NCBI RefSeq assembly: GCF_001426905.1
Contig: NZ_LMFQ01000022.1
Coordinates: 186,147-250,146 of the forward strand
Direction: 5' to 3'
DNA length: 64,000 bases
DNA from: Caulobacter sp. Root1455
GTDB lineage: Bacteria; Pseudomonadota; Alphaproteobacteria; Caulobacterales; Caulobacteraceae
Shown: positions 7,908 through 16,402 of the stretch, in pieces
How the letters are laid out: each line of letters starts with the position of its first letter
Position numbering within the stretch: the first letter of the stretch is position 1
The notes under the pieces: generated by a model
Databases searched by the model: none
Told to the model about the DNA's origin: nothing
What the model saw: only the letters and a program-made list of their open reading frames with translations
Translations under genes and position numbers: made by a program

Positions 7908-9602
7908 ATGACCACAGCGGTCGCCCAGGAAACCACCCAACCCTTGATCCTGCCGGGGCTGACCGGCCTGCTGCGCGAGGCCGCCGGCGCGGCCCAGCTG
8001 TTCGTGGCCGAGGCCAAGCCGGCGGTGAAGGCGGCGATCACCGGCGCCAACGGCAAGATCGACCGCGCCCTGGCCGACGAGCATCAGCACCAGGTGCACG
8101 GCTACGGCTGGTACGCCGCCTATGCCGAGCTGCTGAACCAGGTCGCCGGCTGGGCCGAGCGGCTGGAGGCCGAGGGCCGGTTCGGCGAGATCGAGGCCCT
8201 GCTGGCCCAGCTGCTGTTTTCCGAATACTGCGCCCAGCTGGTCGGCGGCGTGCCGATGAACCAGGGCGAGATCGTCCGTCCGGCCCACCTGATCACCGAC
8301 CGCTCGGTGCTGAACCGCCTCTATTCCAACGGCCTGATGAAGCTGATGGTCGAGGGCGGCACGCAAGCGGTGAAGACCCGGGTCGCCCGGCGCCTGGCCG
8401 AGGCCCGCGGCCGTCCGACCCTCGAGCACACCGGTCTGGACGAGACCTTCGAGATGATCCGCGACCAGTTCCACGCCTTCGCCGAGGAAAAGGTCACCCC
8501 GTTCGCCCACGAATGGCACCTGAAGGACCAGTTGATCCCGATCGAGCTGGTCGAGGAGCTGGGCGCCCTGGGCGTGTTCGGCCTGACCATCCCCGAGGAG
8601 TACGGCGGCAGCGGCATGGGCAAGACCGCCATGTGCGTGGTGTCCGAGGAGCTGTCGCGGGCCTGGATCGGCGTCGGCTCGCTGGCCACCCGCTCGGAGA
8701 TCGCCGGCGAGCTGATCCTGACCGGCGGCACGGAAGACCAGAAGCAGTACTGGCTGCCGAAGATCTCGGACGCCTCGATCCTGCCGACCGCCGTGTTCAC
8801 CGAACCCAACACCGGCTCGGACCTGGGATCCTTGCGCACCCGCGCCGAACTCAAGGGCGAGCAATACGTGGTGACCGGGAACAAGACCTGGATCACCCAC
8901 GCCGCCCGCGCCGACGTCATGACCCTTCTGGTCCGCACCGACCCGGCCACCACCGACTATCGCGGCCTGTCGATGCTGCTGGCCCCCAAGCCGCGCGGCG
9001 TCGAGGGCAACGACTTCCCGGCCGACGGCATGAGCGGCGGCGAGATCGGGGTGATCGGCTATCGCGGCATGAAGGAGTTCGAGCTGGGCTTCGACGGCTT
9101 CGCGGTGCCGGCCGAGAACTTGCTGGGCGGCGTGCCCGGCCAGGGCTTCAAGCAGCTGATGGCCACCTTCGAGAGCGCCCGCATCCAGACCGCCGCCCGC
9201 GCCGTCGGCGTGGCCCAGGCGGCGCTGGAGACCGGTCTCGGCTACGCCCTGGACCGCAAGCAGTTCGGCCAGGCGATCTTCGAATTCCCGCGCGTCCACA
9301 ACAAGCTGGCCATGATGGCCGCCGAGATCATGGGCGTGCGCCAGCTGACCTATTTCGCCGCCCGCCAGAAGGACGAGGGCAAGCGCTGCGACCTGGAGGC
9401 CGGCATGGCCAAGCTGATCGCCGCCCGCGTCGCCTGGGCCGCCGCCGACAACGCCCTGCAGATCCACGGCGGCAACGGCTTCGCGATGGAATATGTCGCC
9501 AGCCGCCTGCTGGCCGACGCCCGCATCCTCAACATCTTCGAGGGGGCGGGCGAGATCCAGGCCCAGGTCATCGCCCGGCGTCTGCTGGAAGAGGGAAACT
9601 AG
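7908..9602 (+). CDS. Long acyl-CoA dehydrogenase, methylsuccinyl-CoA dehydrogenase type
   Basis: A 564-residue FAD enzyme. The C-terminal 380 residues are an acyl-CoA dehydrogenase: FTEPNTGSDLGS for FAD binding, DRKQFGQAIFEF, LQIHGGNGFAMEY, and NIFEGAGEIQAQVIAR with the catalytic Glu of the short/branched-chain class. The first 170 residues are an extra helical domain with GRFGEIEALLAQLLFSEYCAQLVGGVPMNQGE. As I recall the family, that combination marks (2S)-methylsuccinyl-CoA dehydrogenase (mcd) of the ethylmalonyl-CoA pathway, which passes electrons to ETF. EtfBA lies at 43-45 kb. A related branched acyl-CoA substrate remains possible. Confidence 0.7.
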   Translation: MTTAVAQETTQPLILPGLTGLLREAAGAAQLFVAEAKPAVKAAITGANGKIDRALADEHQHQVHGYGWYAAYAELLNQVAGWAERLEAEGRFGEIEALLAQLLFSEYCAQLVGGVPMNQGEIVRPAHLITDRSVLNRLYSNGLMKLMVEGGTQAVKTRVARRLAEARGRPTLEHTGLDETFEMIRDQFHAFAEEKVTPFAHEWHLKDQLIPIELVEELGALGVFGLTIPEEYGGSGMGKTAMCVVSEELSRAWIGVGSLATRSEIAGELILTGGTEDQKQYWLPKISDASILPTAVFTEPNTGSDLGSLRTRAELKGEQYVVTGNKTWITHAARADVMTLLVRTDPATTDYRGLSMLLAPKPRGVEGNDFPADGMSGGEIGVIGYRGMKEFELGFDGFAVPAENLLGGVPGQGFKQLMATFESARIQTAARAVGVAQAALETGLGYALDRKQFGQAIFEFPRVHNKLAMMAAEIMGVRQLTYFAARQKDEGKRCDLEAGMAKLIAARVAWAAADNALQIHGGNGFAMEYVASRLLADARILNIFEGAGEIQAQVIARRLLEEGN

Positions 9603-9622
9603 GGAGAGATCGACAGGCCATT

Positions 9623-9650
9623 GCGGGCGGCCGCGATCTCGGCCGCCCGC
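9623..9650 (+). terminator. Hairpin after the acyl-CoA dehydrogenase
   Basis: Perfect 11-base arms GCGGGCGGCCG/CGGCCGCCCGC with a six-base loop, 20 bp past the stop. No clear T-run follows, so it may be a stability hairpin and not an intrinsic terminator. Confidence 0.5.
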
Positions 9651-9777
9651 GCCGCGTCCGCCAAGGGGGATGCCGGACATATCGGGTAAGTCCTCGGCCG
9701 CTTCAGGCGGATCGCCTGATCCGCCCGTCATTCCAACCCGTGTATTTGAGTCCGCACCCACACGCAGCGAGGCGGAC

Positions 9778-9921
9778 ATGTCCCAGCCCATCCGTGTCAC
9801 GGTCGAGAATTTCAGTCGCGCGAGTCCGACCTGTATCCGAGCGTGGTGGCCCTCAAGGAGGACGGCTTCGGCGAGTTCGAGCATCACCGTGAGCTGGCGC
9901 CGATCTCCAGGGACTATGAAC
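9778..9921 (+). pseudogene. Frameshifted N-terminal remnant of a DUF1254 protein
   Basis: The frame opens MSQPIRVTVENFSRA, then continues in the +2 frame as SDLYPSVVALKEDGFGEF and [12 protein letters not shown]. Together these read like the conserved start of DUF1254/DUF1214 proteins (xVTVDNFxRAETDxY, then GGFGKFxHxRxPxPI; recalled from the family). One G appears to be missing in CGCGCG-AGTCCGAC. Homology stops near 9921, where the receiver gene on the other strand ends. It is therefore a truncated, frameshifted relic. Confidence 0.6.
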
Positions 9922-10336
9922 CCGGGGAAAAGGCCGCGGCGCACGCCGCGTTGTCCGGTGGAAACAGGGCCGCCGCGACCTCATCGGCGAAGGTCGTCGG
10001 ATTGAATGGCTTCTGGACGGTCGTCCGTTCGCTGTGGGTCCCTGTCATGCCATGGCGGCCGTAGCCGGTGACGAAGACGAAGGGCACGCCCTGAGCAGCG
10101 AGCGTATCGGCGACGGGATAGACCATTTCGCCGCCCAGATTCACATCAAGGATGGCGCCATCCAATTTGCCCGCCGCCAAAACCTTGAGGGCTTCATCGA
10201 CCGAGCCCGCCGGCCCCACCACGACGCCGCCGACCTCGCCGATCAGGTCCTCGACCAACATGGCGAGCAACGGCTCATCCTCGACCAGGAGAATGCGCCG
10301 GCCCGCCAGGTCTCGGGAGTCTCCGCGAGAGCTCAC
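9914..10336 (-). CDS. Single-domain response regulator
   Basis: 140 residues, essentially one receiver domain. [17 protein letters not shown] contains the acidic pair, AILDVNLGG the phospho-accepting Asp, FVTGYG the Thr and VQKPF the Lys. No output domain follows. The GTG at 10336 overlaps the TGA of the histidine kinase gene (GTGA), so the two are co-translated and almost certainly a cognate pair. Stand-alone receivers next to HWE kinases are common in alphaproteobacteria, and they often act in stress or light signalling. The gene ends within the region of the DUF1254 relic, so its last residues may be recently acquired. Confidence 0.85.
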   Translation of the reverse strand: MSSRGDSRDLAGRRILLVEDEPLLAMLVEDLIGEVGGVVVGPAGSVDEALKVLAAGKLDGAILDVNLGGEMVYPVADTLAAQGVPFVFVTGYGRHGMTGTHSERTTVQKPFNPTTFADEVAAALFPPDNAACAAAFSPGS

Positions 10337-11718
10337 GTCTCGGTTTCCAGCAGCGGGAAGTCGAGCCTGCATGCGACGCCGCGGGAACCGAAGCGTAGGC
10401 GCGCCGCCCCGCCCAGGCCGACCAAGCTGCGTTCGATCAGCCGCGTGCCGAACCCGCGCTGCGTCGGGACGGCGAGGCAAGGGCCGCCGCGCTCGAGCCA
10501 GAGCAGTCGCAGGCGAGGCGCGCCCAGCTCCGAACGCCGCCTCCATCGCACCGCGACCCTGCCCCTGTTGGAGAGCGCCCCGTACTTGGCCGCGTTGGTC
10601 GCGAGTTCGCCGAGCACCATGCCGAGAGTCACCGCCCGATTAGGCTGCAGCTTTACATCCGGCCCCGTCACGCTGAACCGGCAGGCGGAACCGCTCCCGT
10701 AGGGGCGCAGCTGCTCGGCGACGATCTCGCGGACGTCGGCGCCTGACCAATCGCTGCGCGTGAGCACATCGTGGCTCTGCGACAGGGCCGCCAGCCGTGC
10801 GGTCAGAGCCTCGCTGAAGGCCTCTGGGGAACCGGCGGTCTTGAGGGTCTGGTGGACGATCGACTGAACGCTGGCGAGGGTGTTCTTCACGCGATGATTG
10901 AGCTCGCGGATCAACAGTTTCTGCAACTCGCGGCTCTCCCGCCGCGCGGTGATGTCGCGGATCGCGGCGCAGACCAGGTCGTTGTCCTCGCCCGGCAGCA
11001 GGCTGAGGTTGGATTCCACGGGGAATTCCGTGCCGTCCTTGCGCCGCCCGAAGATATCGGCGCCTTCGCCCATCCGCCGCAGGCCCGGGCTTGCCAGGAA
11101 CGCGGCGACCTTGCCGGCGTGGGGCTGCCGGAACCGTTCCGGCAGCAGGACGGCGATCGACTGGCCGATCAGCTCGGCGCGCGCGTAACCGAACATGTGT
11201 TCGGCCTGGGCGTTAAAGATGACGATGCGGTCGTCCTTGTCGGCGATCACCATGGCGTCGGGGGCGGTCTCGATCAGGTTGCGGAACTTCGCCTCGCTCC
11301 GGCGCAGGCTGGCGTTCAGCTCTCCGATCCGCTGCGACGACGCCTTCTGGGCGGCGTTCGCCGCGAGCATGGCCGAGATGATCGACACGTCCATGGTGGC
11401 GACGATGACAAACAGCACGACGGCGTTGGCCTGGGCGAGCGAAACTTCGCCGCCGTGCAACACCTGGGTCGCGGCCAGAACCGAGAGACCGATCGCCACC
11501 AGACCTGGCCATGTTCCGCAGAACAAGGTCACGAGGATCACCGCCGGAAAGAAGGTGATGAACTGCGCGCCCTCGATCCATGGGCTCAGGGCAAGACGAA
11601 GGGCCAGGGCGGCGCCGACTCCGAAGACGCAGATGACCAGATCGCCAAGCACACCGGGCCGATCGGCCAGTATGCCTCGAAGGGAGAGGATCGTACTGAC
11701 GCGAATGGTCATCGACAT
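10333..11718 (-). CDS. HWE-family sensor histidine kinase with membrane and PAS domains
   Basis: 461 residues. Residues about 25-125 hold four hydrophobic segments of a DUF4118-like membrane region ([20 protein letters not shown] is typical). A short coiled coil is followed by a PAS domain at about 140-265 ([32 protein letters not shown]). The phospho-acceptor region is [19 protein letters not shown], followed by an N-box in [15 protein letters not shown], as in HWE/HisKA_2 kinases. The final G-box is [16 protein letters not shown]. It is predicted to autophosphorylate the His in ELNHRVKN and pass phosphate to the overlapping receiver. The ligand is unknown. Confidence 0.85.
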   Translation of the reverse strand: MSMTIRVSTILSLRGILADRPGVLGDLVICVFGVGAALALRLALSPWIEGAQFITFFPAVILVTLFCGTWPGLVAIGLSVLAATQVLHGGEVSLAQANAVVLFVIVATMDVSIISAMLAANAAQKASSQRIGELNASLRRSEAKFRNLIETAPDAMVIADKDDRIVIFNAQAEHMFGYARAELIGQSIAVLLPERFRQPHAGKVAAFLASPGLRRMGEGADIFGRRKDGTEFPVESNLSLLPGEDNDLVCAAIRDITARRESRELQKLLIRELNHRVKNTLASVQSIVHQTLKTAGSPEAFSEALTARLAALSQSHDVLTRSDWSGADVREIVAEQLRPYGSGSACRFSVTGPDVKLQPNRAVTLGMVLGELATNAAKYGALSNRGRVAVRWRRRSELGAPRLRLLWLERGGPCLAVPTQRGFGTRLIERSLVGLGGAARLRFGSRGVACRLDFPLLETET

Positions 11719-12031
11719 GCCACATCCTCAGACACGGTCACGTCCGCGCGTTGATCTGGGTCAATCCAGCCTCGCTCGCGGGCGCGACACGTGCGTGGTC
11801 GGCGCCGGAGCCGCTCATTGTCGGTAGCGGCGTATCCCCGTCGTTTCAGGGCGGGAATGACGGATTAAAAGGACGGTTCGCGGCCGGCCGAGCCGGGCTC
11901 CGAGTTCGGCGAAGTTCGCCGCCTCGCCCCTCCGGCATACTGGAATTGGGGATGAAATAACTCAGTTCAAGAATTGGCGAGCGGCGTTTTATGCGTAGCT
12001 TTCGGACCCCTCAACCGAAGGGGTCTCCACC
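11719..12031. other. Intergenic region between the divergent kinase and amidase
   Basis: No gene is visible. The right half is less GC-rich (around 11930-11990, with AAATAACTCAGTTCAAG), which suggests promoter DNA for the amidase. A hairpin lies at 12005-12025. Confidence 0.5.
12005..12025 (+). promoter_or_regulatory. Hairpin directly before the amidase start
   Basis: Seven-base arms GACCCCT/AGGGGTC around a seven-base loop, ending six bases before the ATG at 12032. The AAGGGG that would serve as ribosome-binding site lies in the right arm, so the hairpin could limit initiation. This is inference. Confidence 0.35.
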
Positions 12032-13438
12032 ATGCATGAACTTGCCGCATCGCCGACGGCGAGCGCGACGGCGCTCGCCCAGGCCGTCCGCGCCGGATCC
12101 GTCAGCGCCCTGGAGCTGACCGACGCGGCGATCGCCCGGATCGAGGCGCTGGACGGGCCGATCAACGCGGTGGTCGTGCGCGACTTCGATCGCGCGCGCG
12201 GCCAGGCCCGCCAGGTCGACCTGGCCGTCGCCCTGGGCGCCGACCTGCCGCTGGCCGGCGTGCCCATGACCGTCAAGGAATGCTTCAACATCGCCGGCCT
12301 GCCGACCACGTTCGGACTGGAGATCGCGCGCGACTACCGGCCCACCGAGGACGCCGCGGCGGTGCGACGGCTGAAGGCGGCCGGCGCGGTCATCCTGGGC
12401 AAGACCAATGTCGCGGCCGGCCTGGCGGACTACCAGGTCGACAACCCGATCTACGGCCGGACCCGCAATCCGCACGACCTGGCGAGGTCGTGCGGCGGCT
12501 CGTCGGGCGGATCGGCGGCCGCCCTGGCGGCGGGCATGGTGCCGTTGGAGCTGGGCGGCGACGCCGGCGGCTCGATCCGCATTCCGGCCTCGTTCTGCGG
12601 CGTCCACGGCCACCTGTCGTCGTTCCCGCTGATCTCGCTGGAGGGACATGGACCGCCGGGCGGCGGCGTCATCGTGGGCCGGGCCTGGGCGGCGGCGGGG
12701 CCGATGGCGCGCACGGCCGAGGACCTGGCGCTGGCCCTCAAGGTGCTGTCCGGCCCGGAAGGGCGCGACGCCGCGGCCTACCGGCTGGACCTGCCGCCGC
12801 CCCGGCACGCCACGCTCTCCGGCTATCGGGTGTTCGTCCTGACCGGGCATCCGACCGCGACGGTCGACGACGAGATCGTCGGGGCCATCGACGCCCTGGC
12901 GGCGGAACTTGAGAAGGCCGGAACCTCGGTGTCGCGGGAGAGCCCGCTGCTGCCGTCACTGGCCGACTCCCACGCGCTGGTGGAGAAGTTCGCCTGGACC
13001 TACAGGACCGGCATGAACCCCGACGCGCCCGAGCCCAAGGGCACGGTCAAGGACTACTACGACTGCCTGATCGCCCAGGAGATGCTGCGGCGGCGTTGGG
13101 ACGACTTCTTCAAGGCCTTCGACGTGGTGATCGCGCCCTGCTACGCCACGCCGGCCTTTCCGCAGTTCGCCGATCACGACCCCTGGCCGGGGCTGAACCG
13201 GACCCTGCGGATCGACGGCGCCGACGTCGCCTTCGCCCCGCAGACCGCCTGGCCGCTGATCGCCGGCATGCCGCACCTGCCGGCCACGGCGGCGCCGATC
13301 GGGCGCACCCGCGACGGCCTGCCGATCGGCGCGCAGTTCATCGGTCCGTTCCTGGAGGATCTGACCACGATCGCGTTCGCCGGGCAGATCGCCACGGCGT
13401 TCGGCCTGACCGCGGAGATCGCGGCGGCCGGACGCTAG
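12032..13438 (+). CDS. Amidase signature family hydrolase
   Basis: 468 residues, the usual length for amidase signature enzymes. The catalytic Lys lies in [11 protein letters not shown] (about residue 82). The Gly/Ser-rich box [16 protein letters not shown] is near 154-169, and the nucleophile loop is [16 protein letters not shown] near 177-192, giving the Ser-cisSer-Lys triad. It would hydrolyse a linear amide. The precise substrate (fatty, aryl or short-chain amide) is not readable. The ATG is followed by [21 protein letters not shown], a typical first helix. No signal peptide is seen, so it is cytosolic. Confidence 0.85.
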   Translation: MHELAASPTASATALAQAVRAGSVSALELTDAAIARIEALDGPINAVVVRDFDRARGQARQVDLAVALGADLPLAGVPMTVKECFNIAGLPTTFGLEIARDYRPTEDAAAVRRLKAAGAVILGKTNVAAGLADYQVDNPIYGRTRNPHDLARSCGGSSGGSAAALAAGMVPLELGGDAGGSIRIPASFCGVHGHLSSFPLISLEGHGPPGGGVIVGRAWAAAGPMARTAEDLALALKVLSGPEGRDAAAYRLDLPPPRHATLSGYRVFVLTGHPTATVDDEIVGAIDALAAELEKAGTSVSRESPLLPSLADSHALVEKFAWTYRTGMNPDAPEPKGTVKDYYDCLIAQEMLRRRWDDFFKAFDVVIAPCYATPAFPQFADHDPWPGLNRTLRIDGADVAFAPQTAWPLIAGMPHLPATAAPIGRTRDGLPIGAQFIGPFLEDLTTIAFAGQIATAFGLTAEIAAAGR

Positions 13439-13587
13439 GTCCGGTCCGCCAGGCCCCACCTGCGAAGCGTCTCGGCGCTGCTGTCCCAGAGCGGCCGGGC
13501 GCAGTCGGCGTGCCACAGCTCGCCCGACAGGCCCAGCTTGCGCGGACCGGCGACGTTCTGTCGCGGACGGCCGATGCTGCGCCGCAC
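13435..13587 (-). pseudogene. Possible C-terminal remnant of an unknown protein
   Basis: An open frame of 50 codons from GTG at 13587 to TAG at 13435. It reads GPRKLGLSGELWHADCARPLW towards its end, which has the composition of a real protein C-terminus. The frame has no good start or ribosome-binding site and is bounded by the terminator at 13592. It overlaps the amidase stop codon. I do not recognise the family. Confidence 0.3.
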
Positions 13588-13591
13588 AACG

Positions 13592-13627
13592 AAAAGGCCC
13601 GCGAACCGGAGGGTTCGCGGGCCTTTT
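13592..13627. terminator. Strong bidirectional intrinsic terminator
   Basis: Sixteen-base perfect arms AAAAGGCCCGCGAACC and GGTTCGCGGGCCTTTT with a GGAG loop. The A/T ends provide a U-run on both strands, so it can end the amidase transcript and any transcript from 13.7 kb on the minus strand. Confidence 0.85.
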
Positions 13628-13661
13628 AAGATCAGCCGCCGAAGCGGGCTGTTTGAGCGTT

Positions 13662-13772
13662 TCAGGCGGCGTCGCGCTGCGCCTTGATGGCCGAGAGGGT
13701 CAGAACGATCAGGCTGAGCATTTTCTTCATCCAGTTGGGCGGGACATCAAATCGTCCCCATGAGCGCGACAT
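13662..13772 (-). CDS. Small hypothetical protein, 36 residues
   Basis: The frame from ATG at 13772 encodes 36 residues, including PPNWMKKMLSLIVLTLSAIK, with one hydrophobic stretch. A shorter version starts at the internal ATG at 13730. It lies between a LacI-type palindrome just upstream and a strong terminator just downstream, which is the layout of a transcription unit. The palindrome ends only three bases before the first ATG, so either the message is leaderless or the internal start is used. No family recognised. Confidence 0.35.
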   Translation of the reverse strand: MSRSWGRFDVPPNWMKKMLSLIVLTLSAIKAQRDAA

Positions 13773-13774
13773 TA

Positions 13775-13792
13775 AATGACAACGTTGTCATT
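13775..13792. promoter_or_regulatory. Perfect palindrome AATGACAACGTTGTCATT (LacI/GalR-type operator)
   Basis: An 18-bp perfect dyad with a central CG, the hallmark of LacI/GalR-family operators. A related imperfect site, TGACAACGCTGTCG, lies upstream of the pectate lyase at 30409. No LacI-family gene is in the window, so the regulator must be elsewhere. Confidence 0.6.
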
Positions 13793-13906
13793 CACAAGGG
13801 TTTTGCTGCGATGCGGCGTCGCAGGCTGGACGGCGCGTGCGCGCTTTACCGGGGGAGGCGTTTGGAGGACCCTTGGGGCCCGCCGCCGGCTTCCCATCTT
13901 GGAGAC

Positions 13907-14254
13907 ATGATGGTCGCTCTCCGCCTCGCCCCGCTCGCCCTGACCGCGGCCTTCGCCCTCGCCGGCGTCGCCCAGGCCGAGGCGACGCGGCCCGCCCCCA
14001 AGCTGTCCCTGGCCCCGGCCAAGCCCCTGGACCTGACCGCGCCCGGCCTGCCGGTGCTGTATTCGCGGGCCCCGACGCCGCTCCCGCCCGGGGTGGCGCG
14101 GACCTCGGTCGAGAGCAAGGCCGGCGACGCCGTGCTGGGCGCGGGCCTGCTGTGCGGCCTCAAACCCAACGCCGACGACAGCGGCGCCGGCCGCGCCCGC
14201 GGCTACGACCCCGACGGCAAGTTCGTGGGGGCGAAGCTGGCGTTCAGTTTCTAA
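13907..14254 (+). CDS. Small secreted hypothetical protein
   Basis: 115 residues beginning with a typical signal peptide (LAPLALTAAFALAGVAQA, cleavage after AQA around residue 23), so periplasmic. The mature part is rich in Pro and Ala and contains CGLKPNADDSGAGRARGYDP and a C-terminal AKLAFSF that resembles an outer-membrane-protein end. A GGAGAC ribosome-binding site precedes two tandem ATGs at 13907 and 13910. No family recognised. The palindrome at 13775 lies about 115 bp upstream and could regulate it. Confidence 0.6.
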   Translation: MMVALRLAPLALTAAFALAGVAQAEATRPAPKLSLAPAKPLDLTAPGLPVLYSRAPTPLPPGVARTSVESKAGDAVLGAGLLCGLKPNADDSGAGRARGYDPDGKFVGAKLAFSF

Positions 14255-14255
14255 A

Positions 14256-14391
14256 TCCCCCCCCTATGGGGGAGGCGATCGCGAAGCGATCGGTGGGGGG
14301 CGTTTTCGGGTCGCGGATCGCAGGCTTGGTCGGCGTCCGATCACTCCCCCCTCCGTCGGCTTCGCCGACACCTCCCCCACAGGGGGAGGGC
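14256..14391. repeat. Inverted repeat pair, CCTCCCCC(A/T)...GGGGGAGG family
   Basis: Left copy CCCCTATGGGGGAGGCGATC, right copy ending CACCTCCCCCACAGGGGGAGG, with GTCGGCTTCGCCGAC inside. Related pairs are at 25195 and 28813. Confidence 0.75.
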
Positions 14392-14397
14392 CTTAAG

Positions 14398-14886
14398 CTA
14401 CAGCCGCACCCCGCCCAGCCAGGTCTGCCAGACCACGACGAAGCCGCCGTGCAGGATCACCGCCGGCCACAGCGAGCCCGTCCGCCAGCGCGTCAGGGCG
14501 CAGCCGAGGCCGAGGATCGCCGTGCAGGCCAGGAAGTCCGGGCGCAGGAACATCGCGCCCCGGGGCAGGAAGGTCAGGGCCTCCAGCGGATGCCAGGCGA
14601 CGTAGAGGGCGGTCGAGACCGCGATGGCCGTCCAAGGGCGCGAAGTCTCGTCACGGCCGGGAACCAGCAGGCCGCGAAACGGGATCTCCTCGCCCAGGGC
14701 CGGCACGAACAGCACGGTCAGCAGCCGCGGCGGCAGGCCGGGAACGGTCGGGGTCAGGGCGTAGAGCCCGGTCGAAAAGCCGAGGACCGCCATCAGGCTT
14801 CCGGTGACCGCCGCGACCAGGCCGCACAGCGCCCAGCCGCGCGCGTCGGGCAAGGTGGTCAGGGATCGGCGCAGGCGCTGGAGCAT
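14398..14886 (-). CDS. CPBP-family intramembrane metalloprotease
   Basis: 162 residues, mostly hydrophobic with about four membrane helices. It carries the three CPBP (Abi/Rce1-like) motifs: GEEIPFRGLL with E66, E67 and R71, a His-containing YVAWHPLEAL helix, and VILHGGFVVVWQ near the C-terminus. The family includes CAAX-type prenyl proteases and bacteriocin-immunity proteins. In bacteria most members have no known substrate. At 162 residues it is short for the family, which usually has six to eight helices, but all catalytic motifs are present. Confidence 0.75.
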   Translation of the reverse strand: MLQRLRRSLTTLPDARGWALCGLVAAVTGSLMAVLGFSTGLYALTPTVPGLPPRLLTVLFVPALGEEIPFRGLLVPGRDETSRPWTAIAVSTALYVAWHPLEALTFLPRGAMFLRPDFLACTAILGLGCALTRWRTGSLWPAVILHGGFVVVWQTWLGGVRL

Positions 14887-14935
14887 GGCGCACCCTAACC
14901 CGGCGCGAAAGGCGCGGGGACCTCGCGCGTCGAGA

Positions 14936-15367
14936 CTATCGCCCGACCGCCGTCGCGAGCGCGAGCCTTTCGCCGGGGTTCAGCCAATGGACCTCGTTGA
15001 CATAGCAACGCCGCGAGCCCGCCGCCGTCCAGGCGATCGTCTCGGCCGGGTCTCCGGAGCAGATGAGGTCGCCGCCGTCGGACCGCATGGTCAGCTTGTG
15101 GGCGTCGTCCAGGGCCGGGCAATTGCTGGCGAGCCGCAGGCGAAAGATCGCCCCCTTGGGCGACTGGACATAGAGGATGTTCGGACCGGACCGATTGGCG
15201 CCGGCGATGAACCGCCCGTCGAAGCACGCCCGGGCATGGTCGCGCGGCAGGACGTTGGAATAGGCGTTCATCTGGGCGGCGTGGTCGAACCTCTGGCCGT
15301 TGTCGGCCGAGGCCGGGACCGCGGACGACATGGCCGCGGCGGCGGCTAGGAAGAGCATGGGCTTCAT
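14936..15367 (-). CDS. DUF6491-like periplasmic protein
   Basis: 143 residues with a signal peptide ending near PASA (residue 21). The mature domain contains ARACFDGRFIAG, ILYVQSPKGAIFRLRL, SNCPAL and DLICSGDP. The Cys spacing and the CFDxRxI start resemble DUF6491 proteins that are common in Caulobacterales (recalled pattern, not searched). The four or so Cys residues suggest disulfides in the periplasm. It is divergent from the ArsR gene. Function unknown. Confidence 0.6.
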   Translation of the reverse strand: MKPMLFLAAAAAMSSAVPASADNGQRFDHAAQMNAYSNVLPRDHARACFDGRFIAGANRSGPNILYVQSPKGAIFRLRLASNCPALDDAHKLTMRSDGGDLICSGDPAETIAWTAAGSRRCYVNEVHWLNPGERLALATAVGR

Positions 15368-15498
15368 GGTCTGGCCTCCCAGCTGTTCTGCTGTCGCGGA
15401 CGCTAGTCCCGATGCCCCTGCCGTACAAGCCGGGCGGCTGACCACCGCCAGAGGGGCGCCCCTAGGCTGCGGTCTCGGCTTTACTTGCATCATGATAT

Positions 15499-15524
15499 CG
15501 TTATATAGCAAATCCGTTATATAA
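15499..15524 (+). promoter_or_regulatory. Promoter/operator of the ArsR-SRPBCC operon
   Basis: A direct repeat CGTTATATA at 15499-15507 and 15515-15523, spaced 16 bp start to start; the second copy extends into the palindrome TTATATAA. It is the only AT-rich patch in the area and ends 13 bp before the GTG. It could combine the -10 with ArsR-type binding sites. Confidence 0.5.
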
Positions 15525-15537
15525 TGGATGCCCCGTC

Positions 15538-15900
15538 GTGACCGCTTTTGACCAGTCCTTCGCCGCCCTGGCCGACCCCACCCGCCGCGCCATCATCGCG
15601 CGGCTGGCGCAGGGCGAGGCGACGGTGCAGGACCTCGCCCGTCCCTTTTCCATCAGCCAGCCCGCGATCAGCCGCCACCTGAAGGTGCTGGAAGAGGCGG
15701 GGCTGATCGAAACCCGCATCGACGGCACGGCCCGCCCCCGCCGCCTGAAACCGGACGCGGTCGAGGCGCTCTGGGACTGGCTCGGCCAATACCGGGCGCT
15801 TTGGGAGACGCGGTTCCAGAAGCTGGACGCGGTTCTCGACGGCCTGTCGGACGAAACCGACCAAGCACCTTCCGCCAATCCTGAAAGGAGCACCCGATGA
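15538..15900 (+). CDS. ArsR-family winged-helix repressor
   Basis: 120 residues. A compact winged helix spans residues about 4-90: FAALADPTRRAIIARLAQGE, VQDLARPFSISQPAISRHLKVLEEAGLI and a basic wing, TRIDGTARPRR. It lacks metal-binding Cys residues and belongs to the subgroup that is cotranscribed with SRPBCC (AHSA1) proteins. The GTG start at 15538 places residue 1 where family members begin, and the nearest ATG is out of frame. Its stop overlaps the next start (ATGA), so the pair is translationally coupled. Confidence 0.85.
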   Translation: MTAFDQSFAALADPTRRAIIARLAQGEATVQDLARPFSISQPAISRHLKVLEEAGLIETRIDGTARPRRLKPDAVEALWDWLGQYRALWETRFQKLDAVLDGLSDETDQAPSANPERSTR

Positions 15901-16355
15901 CCATGACCCTGGACCTGACCGAGCTGCAGCTCGTGATGGACGGCGAAACCGACATCGTCATCCGTCGCGATTTCACCCATCCGCCCGCCCGCGTCTGGCG
16001 GGGTTTGACCGAGCCCGCGCTGATCCCCCTGTGGCTGGGCGAGATGAAGCGCTGCGAGATGGACGCGCGTCCGGGCGGGGCCTTTCACTTCGAATGGGAG
16101 GCGTTCTTTTTCTGGGGGCCGATCCTGGCCGCCGACGCCCCGCATCACATGACCCATGTCGAGCATTTCAGCGGCGATGCGTCTTACCGTGTCGAGGTCA
16201 CGACGGACCTGGTCGCGCGCGGCGCCGGGACCCGCATGACCCAGGTGATGCGCTACGCCAACGCCGAGGCGCGGGCCGCCGCGATCGCCGCCGGCTTCAC
16301 CGACGGCCTGGACGACGTCTATGGCAAGCTGGAGGCGCTGCTGACCGCGGACTGA
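15897..16355 (+). CDS. SRPBCC/AHSA1-domain protein
   Basis: 152 residues forming one helix-grip lipid- or ligand-binding fold: VIRRDFTHPPARVWRGLTEPALIPLWLG, GGAFHFEWE and a C-terminal amphipathic helix AAAIAAGFTDGLDDVYGKLEALL. AHSA1-like proteins next to ArsR repressors are thought to bind small hydrophobic ligands, and the repressor may sense the same ligand. It overlaps the upstream gene by four bases. No catalytic residues can be assigned. Confidence 0.8.
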   Translation: MTMTLDLTELQLVMDGETDIVIRRDFTHPPARVWRGLTEPALIPLWLGEMKRCEMDARPGGAFHFEWEAFFFWGPILAADAPHHMTHVEHFSGDASYRVEVTTDLVARGAGTRMTQVMRYANAEARAAAIAAGFTDGLDDVYGKLEALLTAD

Positions 16356-16402
16356 AGGGCCGTTCGCGACGGAGCCGTCCGAAACACCGAGCGTCGACAG
16401 CC

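Noticed and set aside
7176..9944. A 922-codon open frame on the minus strand across the acyl-CoA dehydrogenase
   Set aside because: It is antisense to a conserved enzyme, and only its last 208 codons (the GST) are conserved. GC-rich third positions make such long antisense frames common here.
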